Assembly (NCBI GenBank): GCA_022820545.1
Contig: JAJEFG010000002.1
Location: 1 to 64,000, forward strand
DNA: 64,000 nucleotides
Source of the DNA: Acidobacteriota bacterium
Lineage (GTDB): Bacteria; Acidobacteriota; Vicinamibacteria; Marinacidobacterales; Marinacidobacteraceae
Direction: 5' to 3'
Numbering within the stretch: position 1 is the stretch's first letter; every line of letters begins with the position of its first letter. The notes below the pieces were generated by a model that saw only the letters and a program-made list of their open reading frames with translations, had not been told where the DNA came from and did no database searches. A program made the position numbers and the translations under genes. Shown piece by piece: positions 1 through 8,937 of the stretch.

Positions 1-1221
1 GACGTAGCGCATGTTGTGCTTGGAGGTGATCCGGTTCGGCAGGATCGCGCCGGCGCCGCCCGGATACATGTTGCCGGCCCAGACGCCGTCCATGTTGAAG
101 GAGATCCCGTAGCGGGCGCTCTTCAGGTAGGTGAGCGGGTCATCGCTGATGAAGCGGGCCACCCCGATGTTCTCCGCGGCGACGGCCATGTCGATGTTCT
201 CGGCCGCGCTTTGGAACATCGCCTCCTCGGCGTCGTTGAGCGGGTCGGCGCCGTCGTAGAAGCCGGGAACCAGCACGCGGTTGCCGTCCTCGGACACGAG
301 CGACGAGAGCATCTTCACGTGCCGGAGCGCCGGGGCGTCGGTGGAGCGCTTGTGCGCGCCGTGGATGTTGGAGGCCACCGGGCCCCGTCCCCAACTCGCG
401 CCGCTGGTGGTGAGCTCGATATAGACGCAGCCTTCCGACCCGCCGCCGATGCCCGCGGCTCCGGAGCGGGACTGCCTCCCGAAGCGGTACATCGCCTCGG
501 CCTCCCGGAAGAGCTCCGGGTTCTCGCGGACGAACTGGCGGAGGCCGATGGACATCCGCTCCTCGTCGCCCTCGGCCACGAAGATGAGGTTCACCGGCAT
601 CGTGCCGGTGGTCTCCAGGATGGAATGGAAGGCATTCCACTGGACCATCTGGGGGCCCTTGGAGTTCGTGGCGCCCCGCCCGATCATCACCTTCTTGAAG
701 GGGCCGAATTCGCTGAACTCGCCGTCGAACGGCGGCAGCACCCAGGCCTCGGGCTGGGTGATCGGCATCGTGTCGTACATCCAGTAGATGAGCAGGGTGC
801 GCTCCGCGCCGTAGTTGCAGTTCGCGTAAACCACCGGGTTGCCGGGCTGGCCCCACTCGGTCATCGGGATCTCGTAGACCTGCGACTGCTGGCAGCCGAG
901 CTGGTCGAAGAAGCCCTTGACCATCTGGGCGGACTCGGGGATGCCCTCCCCCGAGTTCGAGATGCTTGGCTGCTGGATCCAGCGGCGGAGGTTCATGACG
1001 TGCTCGTCCACGTTGTCGTCGATGTGCTCGAAGACCTGCTGGAGTTCCTCGGGGATCTGCGACAGGTCGGGGGAGATCTCGGTGTCGCCGGCCGCGCGCA
1101 CACCGAGCACTTCGGTGGCGGGGGCCATCGGGTCCTCCATCTCGGGCGCTCCACAGGCGAGCAGGCCGAGCCCGCAAGCGAGGATCAGAAACAGGCCGAA
1201 TCGCGTTGCCTTCTGGATCAT
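1..1221 (-). CDS. M20-family metallopeptidase-like lipoprotein (C-terminus cut by window edge)
   Basis: The first 407 residues are present; the gene runs off the left edge. The N-terminus has a lipoprotein signal with lipobox LLAC (Cys23), so the protein is probably anchored in the periplasm or outer membrane. The fold is recognised from the M20 pattern: a LLIYWMYDTMP segment at 143-153 where M20 enzymes have a GHxD metal motif, a GRGATNSKG segment at 181-189 where the bridging Asp normally lies, and EGDEE at 217-221 holding the general base and a metal Glu. His is replaced by Met148 and the bridging Asp by Asn186, so the usual two-zinc site looks incomplete. The start at 1221 follows a GGAGGGG ribosome site. 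The family hydrolyses peptides or acyl-amino acids; activity here is uncertain. It is divergent from the DUF885 gene. Confidence 0.8.
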   Translation of the reverse strand, partial: MIQKATRFGLFLILACGLGLLACGAPEMEDPMAPATEVLGVRAAGDTEISPDLSQIPEELQQVFEHIDDNVDEHVMNLRRWIQQPSISNSGEGIPESAQMVKGFFDQLGCQQSQVYEIPMTEWGQPGNPVVYANCNYGAERTLLIYWMYDTMPITQPEAWVLPPFDGEFSEFGPFKKVMIGRGATNSKGPQMVQWNAFHSILETTGTMPVNLIFVAEGDEERMSIGLRQFVRENPELFREAEAMYRFGRQSRSGAAGIGGGSEGCVYIELTTSGASWGRGPVASNIHGAHKRSTDAPALRHVKMLSSLVSEDGNRVLVPGFYDGADPLNDAEEAMFQSAAENIDMAVAAENIGVARFISDDPLTYLKSARYGISFNMDGVWAGNMYPGGAGAILPNRITSKHNMRYV

Positions 1222-1377
1222 GAGCGTCCCCTCCATGAGTCGAACAAGCCAATTCCGGACGATATGCCCCGGCTCGGCGGCCGTCAAAGGGCGAGGGAGC
1301 GGCGAGAGCGCCGTCCCGTTCCCCTGGAAGGGCAGGCCCTTCCGCGGGCTGACCGTCGGGACGGGGCCCGCCGAGAC

Positions 1378-1510
1378 GGGAACGCCGGTCTTCAGACCGG
1401 CACCGCGGCCCATCGGGCCGCGAACGGCGGAATGCTCGCCACCGGCATAACCCTCGGTTGCATGGCGCCCGCCTCCGGCGGAGGGTGCCGGTCTGAAGAC
1501 CGGCGCTCCC
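1378..1510. repeat. Inverted pair of two-hairpin REP-like units
   Basis: Lies in the 395-base gap 1222-1616 between divergent genes. The left unit has a perfect hairpin GCCGGTCTTCAGACCGGC (1384-1401) followed by a second hairpin built on GCGGCCC/GGGCCGC (1405-1421). The right unit is inverted and carries the same first hairpin in reverse (1487-1504) beside a small CGCC/GGCG hairpin. The arrangement matches other repeats in this window (GGA[GA]CGCCGG...CCGGCA). Apart from this I see no gene or clear promoter in the gap. Confidence 0.75.
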
Positions 1511-1616
1511 ACGCGCCCCTCGGGGCTCCCCTCCTGCATCGCGAACGTTCCCCGCATACGCTTCCCGGATTCCCACTTCCTCCGCGCGCTCCCGTCTCCC
1601 GTCGCTGGTTTCGGCG

Positions 1617-2834
1617 GTGTTCCTCTGCTGGGCCGCGTGCAACCCGGCGCCGCCACCCGCGACGGATCCGGTTCCACGCACGGCCGATGAACTCGCGAGC
1701 CGGTACGTGGAGCTTGCGTTCGCCCTTCACGACCTCGATCCGCTCTTCCTGGATCTGGTGTTCACCGATGTCCCTCCGGAGAACCCGGACCTCGAACTCC
1801 GGGAAATCGCCGAGCAGGCCGCGCGGCTCGCGGAAACCTCCCGCGAGATGGCGCGGACCGACGACGAATTCCGGGTGCGCCGCATCGAAGCGTCGCTGCG
1901 CGCCCTGGCGTTCCGCGCGCGTTCGTTGGACGGAGCACGCCGTCCCGTCGCCGAGGAACTCCGGGAGGTCTTCGGGCTCTCCTGGACGGATCCCGAGACG
2001 GACACCGAGCGCCTCCATTTCCGCGTGGATCGTTCGCTCGCCGGCGTGGCTCCCCTCAAGGTCCGCGTGCGCCGCTACTACGAGCGCTCCGACATGCCCC
2101 ACGGATCAGCCGAGGGAGGGCTCCGCGAGGCGCTCAGCGCGTGCCGGGCGCTGACGCTCGGGGAATCCCACGAAATGGACATCGATCCGCTGGCGATCCG
2201 GTGGATGGAAGCCGCGGAGACGCTCTCGCTTCCCACCGGACCCTCGCCCTTCTATCGGTACTCCGGTGAAGGGGCCGGCGCGCTGTGGCTTCCACGGGGC
2301 CTTCCCTTGCGGTCGTCGGAATTGAACCGGCTCGCGTGCCACGAAGGCGTCCCCGGGCATCACCTGCAGGCGGTCGTCGCCGACCGGGAGTTCCAGGCTA
2401 CCGGGTGGCCCGAACTCGGCATCGTGCCGCTCTACGGCCCCCGGACCGCAGTGTTCGAGGGGCTCGCCGTCACGTTCGAGGAACTCGTCCCGTCGGCCCC
2501 CGCCGATGCGTCGCTCCGCGCGCTGGAGCCCGTGGCGGCGCGCGTGCTCGCAGGCTATCTGGACGGTGATCTGAGTCGCCTGGACGCCCTGCGCGCCCTC
2601 GATTTCGAAGCGCTGGTTCCCGACCCGCACGGGCTTCTCGCGCACGCCGACCGCTTCGGCGGGTACGCTCTCGTCCGTCCCTCCGTCGATCCTGCATTCC
2701 GCACCGCCCTGGAGAGCCTCACGGACCCCGGGCTCTCAGCGCCGGACCGGCTCGCCAGGACTCTCGGAGCGATCCGCGAAGCCATGAGCCCCGCCGAACT
2801 CGTGCAACTCCTTTCCCGTCCTCTTCATAATTGA
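1617..2834 (+). CDS. DUF885-type predicted metalloprotease lipoprotein, short form
   Basis: Predicted zinc-dependent exported peptidase. The diagnostic DUF885 motif HEGVPGHH is at residues 242-249, and FEGLAVTFEEL about 35 residues later matches the family's EGWALYxEEL helix, which should supply a further metal ligand. At 405 residues it is shorter than the roughly 550-600 usual for DUF885 proteins; the missing part is in the N-terminal helical region. The N-terminus begins with a hydrophobic stretch and a lipobox-like LCWAAC, but the GTG used here leaves almost no positively charged n-region. The frame is open further upstream without an ATG, GTG or TTG I favour, so the true start is unsure. 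Substrate unknown. Confidence 0.72.
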   Translation: MFLCWAACNPAPPPATDPVPRTADELASRYVELAFALHDLDPLFLDLVFTDVPPENPDLELREIAEQAARLAETSREMARTDDEFRVRRIEASLRALAFRARSLDGARRPVAEELREVFGLSWTDPETDTERLHFRVDRSLAGVAPLKVRVRRYYERSDMPHGSAEGGLREALSACRALTLGESHEMDIDPLAIRWMEAAETLSLPTGPSPFYRYSGEGAGALWLPRGLPLRSSELNRLACHEGVPGHHLQAVVADREFQATGWPELGIVPLYGPRTAVFEGLAVTFEELVPSAPADASLRALEPVAARVLAGYLDGDLSRLDALRALDFEALVPDPHGLLAHADRFGGYALVRPSVDPAFRTALESLTDPGLSAPDRLARTLGAIREAMSPAELVQLLSRPLHN

Positions 2835-2849
2835 CCGCTGGTTGACGCC

Positions 2850-3392
2850 TTGCTGATTCGCCCGGCGCACCTCGTGGTGCCTGCATTCCTCGCCTTCACG
2901 GCTTGCGGAGCTCCCGAGGAAGAACCGCCCGCCGACGGGATGGAAGGCATGGCGGGGATGCCCGGGATGATGATGGCCCACGGCGATCACGCCCCCCGGT
3001 ACGGGGGCTACGTCTTCATGCACGGCGATCTCCACTTCGAAGTAGTGCTGACCGCCGAAGGCGAGCACCGCATCTACTTCTCCGACGCCATGCGCAGCGA
3101 ACTCCCCGCGGCGGTTGCGGAGGAGTTGCGGATCACCATCCGCCGGGTCGGCGAAGCCGGGGAAGAACTCGAACCCCTCCGTCCCCGGATTGACGAATTC
3201 GGCGAATCCTGGATCGCGAGCGGTGATCCCATCGATACCGAGGACACGGTCGCGATCGTCTATTTCCGGTTCGAGGGTTCTCCCTACGAAATCGAGGTTC
3301 CCTTCATCATGGAGCCCCCGACGGTGGACCCCCACACGGGGATGCCCATCGAGAGTTCCGAGACGCCGGAGCCGGGACAACCACCCCGTTGA
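2850..3392 (+). CDS. His/Met-rich lipoprotein, possible metal-binding
   Basis: 180-residue exported lipoprotein starting at TTG 2850, with lipobox FTAC. After the Cys comes an acidic linker, then a Met-rich patch (MEGMAGMPGMMM) and HGDHAPRYGG followed by HGDLHFE. The HGDxHxE arrangement resembles the small domain found ahead of some CzcB/CusB-type efflux adaptors, so binding of a soft or transition metal in the periplasm is a reasonable guess. No transporter gene lies beside it. It starts 15 bases after the DUF885 gene and ends 12 bases before the zeta-like kinase, so the three may share a transcript. No family name can be given with confidence. Confidence 0.6.
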   Translation: MLIRPAHLVVPAFLAFTACGAPEEEPPADGMEGMAGMPGMMMAHGDHAPRYGGYVFMHGDLHFEVVLTAEGEHRIYFSDAMRSELPAAVAEELRITIRRVGEAGEELEPLRPRIDEFGESWIASGDPIDTEDTVAIVYFRFEGSPYEIEVPFIMEPPTVDPHTGMPIESSETPEPGQPPR

Positions 3393-3404
3393 GGCGCGGC
3401 GCGA

Positions 3405-4121
3405 ATGAAGCGCGTCCTCATGATCGCCGGCCCGAACGGAGTCGGCAAGACCGCGTTTGCTACCGAGTACCTCCCTCGGGAGGCGGGGTTCCCCCGCTTC
3501 GTGAACGCCGATCTGATTGCGCGCGGCCTCGACCCGTTGTTGACTCCGCTCTCGGCGCCTGCCGGCCGCCTCATGCTCGAGCGGCTCGACGAACTCACGC
3601 AGAGCGGACAGAGCTTCGCGCTGGAAACCACGCTGGCCGGGCGTGCGCCGCTCCGCTGGATTCGAAAATGGCGTCACCACGGCTACCGCGTTGCCGTGTT
3701 CTACCTGACGCTCTCCTCCGTGGACCTGGCGCTGGCGCGCGTGCGCATCAGGGTGGAGCAGGGAGGCCACGATGTCGCGGAGTCGGTGATCCGCCGTCGT
3801 TTCGCAAAGAGCTGGAGCCACTTCACGAACCTGTACCGGCCCATCGTGGACTGGTGGGCCGTCTACGACAACTCGGAGGCGAGCCCGCGGCTCAGCGCCC
3901 GAGGAGGTCGGGAGGACGCGGGTGGCGCGCCTTTCGATCTCGTGGGGGCCGAAGTGGCGCTCCATCGCGCTGCGCGGGTGGCGCTGCGCCGCGCCGCCGA
4001 AATGCCGCAGCGCCGCGAAGAGGCGCAGTTGGACGCGAAACTCGATGAGCAGGTCCGCGCCCGCATCGCGGCCCGCGGGGCGGTGGTTCGCGATCCCCGC
4101 AACCCGAGCTCCGGGGAATAG
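3405..4121 (+). CDS. Zeta-toxin-like P-loop kinase
   Basis: 238-residue cytoplasmic protein. The Walker A motif GPNGVGKT is at residues 9-16. NADLIARGLDP and ETTLAG follow in the places where zeta-type kinases bind substrate, and RVRIRVEQGGHDV with IRRRF forms the Arg-rich lid typical of chromosomal zeta-like proteins. Zeta toxins phosphorylate UDP-N-acetylglucosamine, but many chromosomal relatives have unknown small-molecule substrates. No epsilon-type antitoxin lies next to it, so a classical toxin-antitoxin pair is not supported. The C-terminal 50 residues are charged and Ala/Arg-rich. It faces the MacB-like permease with a 44-base gap. Confidence 0.78.
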   Translation: MKRVLMIAGPNGVGKTAFATEYLPREAGFPRFVNADLIARGLDPLLTPLSAPAGRLMLERLDELTQSGQSFALETTLAGRAPLRWIRKWRHHGYRVAVFYLTLSSVDLALARVRIRVEQGGHDVAESVIRRRFAKSWSHFTNLYRPIVDWWAVYDNSEASPRLSARGGREDAGGAPFDLVGAEVALHRAARVALRRAAEMPQRREEAQLDAKLDEQVRARIAARGAVVRDPRNPSSGE

Positions 4122-4165
4122 GCCCGCGCGATCGCGTTTTCCGCGGACGCTCGCTCCCGGTGCTC

Positions 4166-5512
4166 CTACTCGGAGCGGAGGGCGACGATGGGGTCCAGCC
4201 GTGACGCCCGCCGTGCCGGATACCAACCGAAGAACACACCCACGCCCATCGCGAGAATCGCGGCGCCGGCGATCGCCAGCGCCGGAATCAGGGTCCTCCA
4301 GCCGAACATCGCCTCCACGAGCGTCGAGGAAAGCCCGCCCAGCGCGACCCCGAAGAGACCACCGAGCGCGGCGAGGCCCACTGCCTCGGCGAGAAACTGC
4401 CACATCACGTCGCGGCGCCGCGCCCCGACCGCGAGCCTGAGCCCGATCTCCCGGGTCCGCTCGGTCACTGCGAGCAGCATGACGTTCATGATCCCCACGC
4501 CGCCGACGATCAGGGAGACGCCGGCGAGCGCGCCGAGCAGGAGCGTCATGGTCGAAGTCGCGCGGTTCAGAGTGCCCACCATCTCCTCGGAGGTGACTTC
4601 GTCCAGCTTGGGCATGGAGGCGAGCACGAAAGCGGCGGCAGTCGTGTAGAGCCCCTGCGTCAACGCCTCGGTGGCCTGCGTGCGTACGACGAAGTCATCC
4701 GGCAGGCGGGCGCCGCGCCGGAAGGCATGGGCGGCGGTCGACTCGGCGGGCGGCGCCGCGCGGGTCAGCTCGTGCCGTTCGCGAAGCAGGTTGGCCACGT
4801 CGCGTCCCACCCGCGAGGCGTCGCCGGCTCGTTCGGTAGCGATGGCCACGGCCTGCAGGTAGTCGCGCCCGACGATGTCGGCGAGCAGGGTGTGGGGGAC
4901 CATCGCGGCCTCGGCGAGCCGCCGGTCGGACGACTGGTAGATCCCCACCACCTCGAACTCCCGCTCCCGGATGACCACGGTGCGGCCCACCCCGGAGCGC
5001 CCCGGGAAAAGGTCGGCTTCCACGGGCGAGGAGAGCAGCACCACGGCTCGACGGTTCTCGACGTCGCCGGCGCTGAAATTCTCGCCGTCCTGGAAACGCA
5101 CCTGGTAGATCCGGGGTCCCTCGGCGGAAACCCCGTGGATCTGCGCGAAGGAGTCCCCCGTGTCCGAGAGCAGGGCCGTCCGCTCCTCCACGACCGGGCT
5201 CACCATCGCCACGTCCGTGATGCCCCGGATGGCCTCCGCGTCTTCGGGCGTCAACGTGTCGGCCCGGCCAAAGCCCGAGGGAATGTTCACCGCGTCGCCG
5301 CCCCGGATGTAGTTGCCGGCGCGCACGACGATGATGTTGGTGCCGGCGGAACGCACGTCGTCGGCCACGGCCGCCCGGGCTCCCGAACCGAGCGCGGCCA
5401 TGGTGATCACCGACGCCACGCCGATCACCAGACCGATCAGGGCGAGGGCGGTCCGCAGGGGATTCGCGGTGAGGGCGGCGCCAGCGGTGCGGAGCGGGAG
5501 CGGGGCTTCCAC
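4166..5512 (-). CDS. MacB/FtsX-type ABC transporter permease
   Basis: 448-residue inner-membrane permease of the MacB type. One transmembrane helix lies near residues 17-40, then a large periplasmic MacB_PCD domain to about 310, then three helices near 318-345, 378-405 and 412-438. The FtsX core is clear from GGVGIMNVMLLAVTERTREI and IGLRLAVGARRRDV. MacB-type permeases drive periplasmic mechanotransmission, such as lipoprotein or drug/peptide extrusion, powered by a separate ATPase. No ABC ATPase or membrane-fusion protein is adjacent, so this is an orphan copy, a common state in Acidobacteriota-like genomes. It is transcribed away from the first Oar-like receptor. Confidence 0.88.
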   Translation of the reverse strand: MEAPLPLRTAGAALTANPLRTALALIGLVIGVASVITMAALGSGARAAVADDVRSAGTNIIVVRAGNYIRGGDAVNIPSGFGRADTLTPEDAEAIRGITDVAMVSPVVEERTALLSDTGDSFAQIHGVSAEGPRIYQVRFQDGENFSAGDVENRRAVVLLSSPVEADLFPGRSGVGRTVVIREREFEVVGIYQSSDRRLAEAAMVPHTLLADIVGRDYLQAVAIATERAGDASRVGRDVANLLRERHELTRAAPPAESTAAHAFRRGARLPDDFVVRTQATEALTQGLYTTAAAFVLASMPKLDEVTSEEMVGTLNRATSTMTLLLGALAGVSLIVGGVGIMNVMLLAVTERTREIGLRLAVGARRRDVMWQFLAEAVGLAALGGLFGVALGGLSSTLVEAMFGWRTLIPALAIAGAAILAMGVGVFFGWYPARRASRLDPIVALRSE

Positions 5513-5677
5513 GGGATGCGGAGTCTAAGCGGGGAACCGTCCGCGCCTCACGCCGATGCGGCGTCCCGGGCCGAATCCGGAAAACGGGCCGCTCGGGCAC
5601 GCCGATGCGACAGGTATCCGGAGCGCCGAAATCACGGCACGAGCCGCACAAACCCGCAGCCGGTGCAGGTGGTCTGC

Positions 5678-5755
5678 TTGACAGATCCCTATGAGATTCA
5701 AGAGAATTGGCTGTTCGGCTCCAATAAACCGAATGTTGAGGCGAATTCTCTGAAT
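5678..5755 (+). promoter_or_regulatory. Candidate promoter and nested inverted repeats upstream of the receptor gene
   Basis: Within the 395-base gap 5513-5907 lies a distinctly AT-richer patch (about 5675-5805). A perfect TTGACA is at 5678-5683; 18 bases later GAGAAT (5702-5707) is a weak -10. Overlapping this, ATTCAAGAGAATT (5696-5708) pairs with AATTCTCTGAAT (5744-5755) apart from one extra base, and inside it TTCGG (5714-5718) pairs with CCGAA (5729-5733). This could be an operator or a 5' leader hairpin. The rest of the gap shows only the ribosome site AGGAGGACC before the start codon. Confidence 0.45.
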
Positions 5756-5907
5756 TTCGACCATCGGAACCGAGGACACAAATAACCTATTTGAAACGAT
5801 TTAGCATGAGTTAGCGCTCGTTCGGCTCGTCTGGTCCGACCGTTGCTCTCACTGGCTGACATCTTTCCCCTTTCCATGCTCCCGACCCCACAGGAGGACC
5901 AAGCAGC

Positions 5908-8817
5908 ATGAGAAAACTCATTCTCTTTACGCTGCTGGTGGCGTGGCCAAGTGCGGCCCTGTCCCAGCAGATCTACGGGCGCCTCGAGGGCGCCGCGAAC
6001 GACGCCCAGGGCCTCGTCCTCCCCGGAGTGACGGTCACCCTGGAGTCGGCCGAACTCGTCGCCCCTCGTTCCGCGACCACCGACGTGGACGGCTCCTATC
6101 GGTTCGCGCAGCTCGTCGCGGGCAGCTACAACATGACCTTCGAACTCGGCGGCTTCCAGACCGTCGTCTTCGAGGACATCACCGTCGTCGGCGGTTCGAC
6201 CTTCGAGATCAACGCGACGATGGACATCGCGACCGTTGCCGAGACCGTCACCGTGACCGGTGAGTCCCCGGTGGTGGACGTGAAGACCACCGGCGTGTCG
6301 GCATCGTTCGACACCACCCAGCTCGAAGACGTCCCCTCCGCCACCGACATGTGGGCGGTCCTCCAGCAGAGCCCGGGCGTCCGGATGCGCGGCTACGACG
6401 TGGGGGGATCCCACAAGAGCCAGCAGTCCGGCTACGAGACCTTCGGGGTCCGGGGACAGAACCGGATCATCAACGACGGCGTGAACACGACGGAGGGCAC
6501 CGGCGGCGCGGGGGGTTACTACGACTTCTACGCGATCGGCGAGTTCCAGGTGTCGGCGCAGGGCGCGGACGTGGAGTCGAACACCCCGGGCGCGACCGTG
6601 AACGCGGTGTGGAAGAGCGGCGGTAACGACTTCTCCGGGACCGAGCACTTCGCCTACGAGCCGCCGGACATGATCGCCGACAACCTCACCTCCGACCTGA
6701 CGAGCCGGGGCGGCACCACGGCGCCGGTGATCGAGTTCTACGAGGCGCACATCGACCTCGGCGGCCCGATCATCCGGGACAAGGCGTGGTTCTACGCCGC
6801 CTACAACCGGTTCGTCATCGACCGGATCATTTCCGGCCAGCCCGAATCCGAGGGTACCGACCTCGGCGACTTCGACATGTTCACGGTGAAGGCGAACTGG
6901 CAGATCACCGATCGGGACCAGTTCATCACCTTCCACCACTGGTCGCTGAAGCAGAAGCCCTTCCGCGGGCTTTCCGCGAACCGCCCCGCCGAGTCCATCC
7001 TCGCGCAGGACTCGTGGTCCTGGCTGCACAAGGCCGAATGGCAGCGGGTGTGGAGCGACCGTCTCTACAGCAACATCCAGGTGAACCACTTCGGGTTCGG
7101 CTGGCCGATGACCCCGGCCGTGGACCCGGCCACGGCGCCGCCACGCTTCGACAGCGGCACCAGCTTCTGGTCCGGCGCGGGTTGGCGGCCTTTCACCTTC
7201 AACCGCTGGAAGCCGCACTCCACCGGCCAGTTCAACTACTACCTGCCGACGGAGAGCGGAAGCCACGACCTCAAGTTCGGCTGGGACATGCAGATTGACG
7301 AGAGGCAGTTCGGCTGGAACGCGAACTCCGGCGCGGTCCGCTACCTCGACAACAGCAGCCAGGATCCGCCGCGGCCCCACAACGTGAACGAGATCCACTT
7401 CCAGAGCTTCCCCAACTTGAACTACGACCGGAACACCCACATCGACGCCTACTTCCAGGACGTGTGGACGCTTTCCGACCGCCTGACGGTCAACGCCGGC
7501 GTGCGCTTCGGCAGTCAGCGGATCGGCTACCTCGGTTCGAACAACGTTCCCGGCGGCGCGTGTGACGCGACGCTCGGATGCCTCCGGGAAATCGCGGACG
7601 TTGATGCCAACGTCGCGGCGGCGCTGCCGCTCCTGTTCGGCACGGGCGCCGAAGTCCCAGCCGAGAGCAACGTCATCAGTTGGTGGAACATCGCCCCGCG
7701 CCTCGGCTTCACCTATGACGTGACCGGCGAGGGCCGGAGCGTGGTCAAGGGCTACTGGGGACGCTACTACCACAACATGAACAGCGGCTGGCAGAGCACC
7801 AACCCCGGCGGCAACAAGAGCGTCACCTACACGTTCCTCGACCAGAACATGAACGGTCTGTTCGACGGTGTGCACGAGTTGGGCGACCGCCTCGGCGGCA
7901 GCACCGGCGCCGGCCTCGGCCAGGACTTCACTCGGCCTCCCGTGGGCGCCGCCGTGGACCCGAACACCACGCAGCCCTACGTGGACGAGGTCAGCGGCTC
8001 GTTCGAGCAGCAGATCGGCGCCGACCTCGGGTTCCGCGCCTCGCTGGTGCACAAGCGCCAGACGGGTGCGTTCCTCGAGCCGGTGAATATCGCCCGCGCC
8101 GGCAGGCTGACCAACCAGAAGCAGGTTCCCTGCCCGGCTTCCTGTCCGGACGGGCTCGCCGGCACCATGCTGACGGTCTACGACCTTCCGGACGGCGCTC
8201 CGACGAGCGAGAACCTCATCACGAACGTGCCGGAGGGCGAAGCCGACTTCAACTGGACGACGATTTCGCTGGGCGTGAACAAGCGGTTCCGGAACAACTT
8301 CTTCTGGAACGCCTACTTCGACTACCAGTGGCGGAACGAAGGCCGGACCCCGGGCCAGAGCACGAGCCCGCTGACGACCGACCCGGTCGGCGTGGGCTGG
8401 ACCTACCAGTACGGGTTCATCCCGCTGATCCAGAGCGTCTCCAACTGGCAGTTCAAGGGCGCCGGGCGCTACGTCATGCCCTATGACATCGGCGTGGCCG
8501 GCACGCTTCGCCTGGTCAGCGGCTTCCCGTGGGCGCCGCTCCTGAGCGTGGGCATCGGAAACGTCGGAACCCAGACGATCTTCCTGGACAACCTGGGCAA
8601 CCGCACCTCGGACAACGTCTCGATCGTCGACCTCCGGGTGGACAAGGGCTTCCAGCTCGGCGACAGCGCGGAGATCGAGTTCATGTTCGACCTGTTCAAC
8701 GCGCTGAACAACGCGTCGGAGACGAACTTCATCATGAGCGCCGGCAGCCGGTACCGGACCACGATCGAGTGGATTCAGGGCCGCACGGTCGGCCTCAGCG
8801 CCCGCCTGACCTTCTAG
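5908..8817 (+). CDS. Oar-like TonB-dependent receptor with carboxypeptidase-regulatory domain (copy 1)
   Basis: 969-residue outer-membrane protein. A signal peptide (to about residue 20, ALSQQ) is followed by a CarboxypepD_reg beta-sandwich (about 25-110, YGRLEGAANDAQG to the VTVTGESPVVD strand), a plug domain (about 115-230), and a beta-barrel ending in ...LSARLTF with the C-terminal Phe used for barrel insertion. The family imports or senses large substrates; substrate unknown. The loop FLDQNMNGLFDG (Asp645 onward) has EF-hand calcium-loop spacing. It is a close paralogue of the minus-strand genes at 13754-16651 and 23075-25948. The start is fixed by the AGGAGGACC site and signal peptide. 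It appears monocistronic: long leader, own terminator. Confidence 0.93.
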   Translation: MRKLILFTLLVAWPSAALSQQIYGRLEGAANDAQGLVLPGVTVTLESAELVAPRSATTDVDGSYRFAQLVAGSYNMTFELGGFQTVVFEDITVVGGSTFEINATMDIATVAETVTVTGESPVVDVKTTGVSASFDTTQLEDVPSATDMWAVLQQSPGVRMRGYDVGGSHKSQQSGYETFGVRGQNRIINDGVNTTEGTGGAGGYYDFYAIGEFQVSAQGADVESNTPGATVNAVWKSGGNDFSGTEHFAYEPPDMIADNLTSDLTSRGGTTAPVIEFYEAHIDLGGPIIRDKAWFYAAYNRFVIDRIISGQPESEGTDLGDFDMFTVKANWQITDRDQFITFHHWSLKQKPFRGLSANRPAESILAQDSWSWLHKAEWQRVWSDRLYSNIQVNHFGFGWPMTPAVDPATAPPRFDSGTSFWSGAGWRPFTFNRWKPHSTGQFNYYLPTESGSHDLKFGWDMQIDERQFGWNANSGAVRYLDNSSQDPPRPHNVNEIHFQSFPNLNYDRNTHIDAYFQDVWTLSDRLTVNAGVRFGSQRIGYLGSNNVPGGACDATLGCLREIADVDANVAAALPLLFGTGAEVPAESNVISWWNIAPRLGFTYDVTGEGRSVVKGYWGRYYHNMNSGWQSTNPGGNKSVTYTFLDQNMNGLFDGVHELGDRLGGSTGAGLGQDFTRPPVGAAVDPNTTQPYVDEVSGSFEQQIGADLGFRASLVHKRQTGAFLEPVNIARAGRLTNQKQVPCPASCPDGLAGTMLTVYDLPDGAPTSENLITNVPEGEADFNWTTISLGVNKRFRNNFFWNAYFDYQWRNEGRTPGQSTSPLTTDPVGVGWTYQYGFIPLIQSVSNWQFKGAGRYVMPYDIGVAGTLRLVSGFPWAPLLSVGIGNVGTQTIFLDNLGNRTSDNVSIVDLRVDKGFQLGDSAEIEFMFDLFNALNNASETNFIMSAGSRYRTTIEWIQGRTVGLSARLTF

Positions 8818-8842
8818 GATCTCCTAGCTCAAGCACCTTCAA

Positions 8843-8880
8843 GGCCCGCCGCCCTCCGGGGCGGCGGGCCTTTCGCTTTG
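8843..8880 (+). terminator. Rho-independent terminator of receptor copy 1
   Basis: GGCCCGCCGCC (8843-8853) pairs perfectly with GGCGGCGGGCC (8860-8870) around a 6-base loop, followed by TTTCGCTTTGTT. It starts 25 bases after the stop codon. Confidence 0.9.
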
Positions 8881-8894
8881 TTGCGTCACGCGTC

Positions 8895-8937
8895 GGAGCG
8901 CCGGCCTCCGGCCGGCATCGCGCGGGAGCGCGAAACC
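8895..8937 (+). repeat. Single two-hairpin REP-like unit
   Basis: Hairpin 1 GCCGGCCTCCGGCCGGC (8900-8916), then CATCG, then hairpin 2 CGCGGGAGCGCG and the shared tail GAAACCC. It has the same sequence as the left ends of the inverted pairs at 29309 and 35444, but no inverted partner is seen within 300 bases. The gap between this unit and the mazE-like gene holds the palindrome at 9048-9068. Confidence 0.8.

Noticed and set aside
3405-4121. Zeta-epsilon toxin-antitoxin pair
   Set aside because: No small helical antitoxin gene precedes the kinase; the upstream neighbour is an exported lipoprotein.
4166-5512. A complete MacAB efflux system
   Set aside because: Only the permease is present; no ATPase or adaptor gene is within reach on either side.
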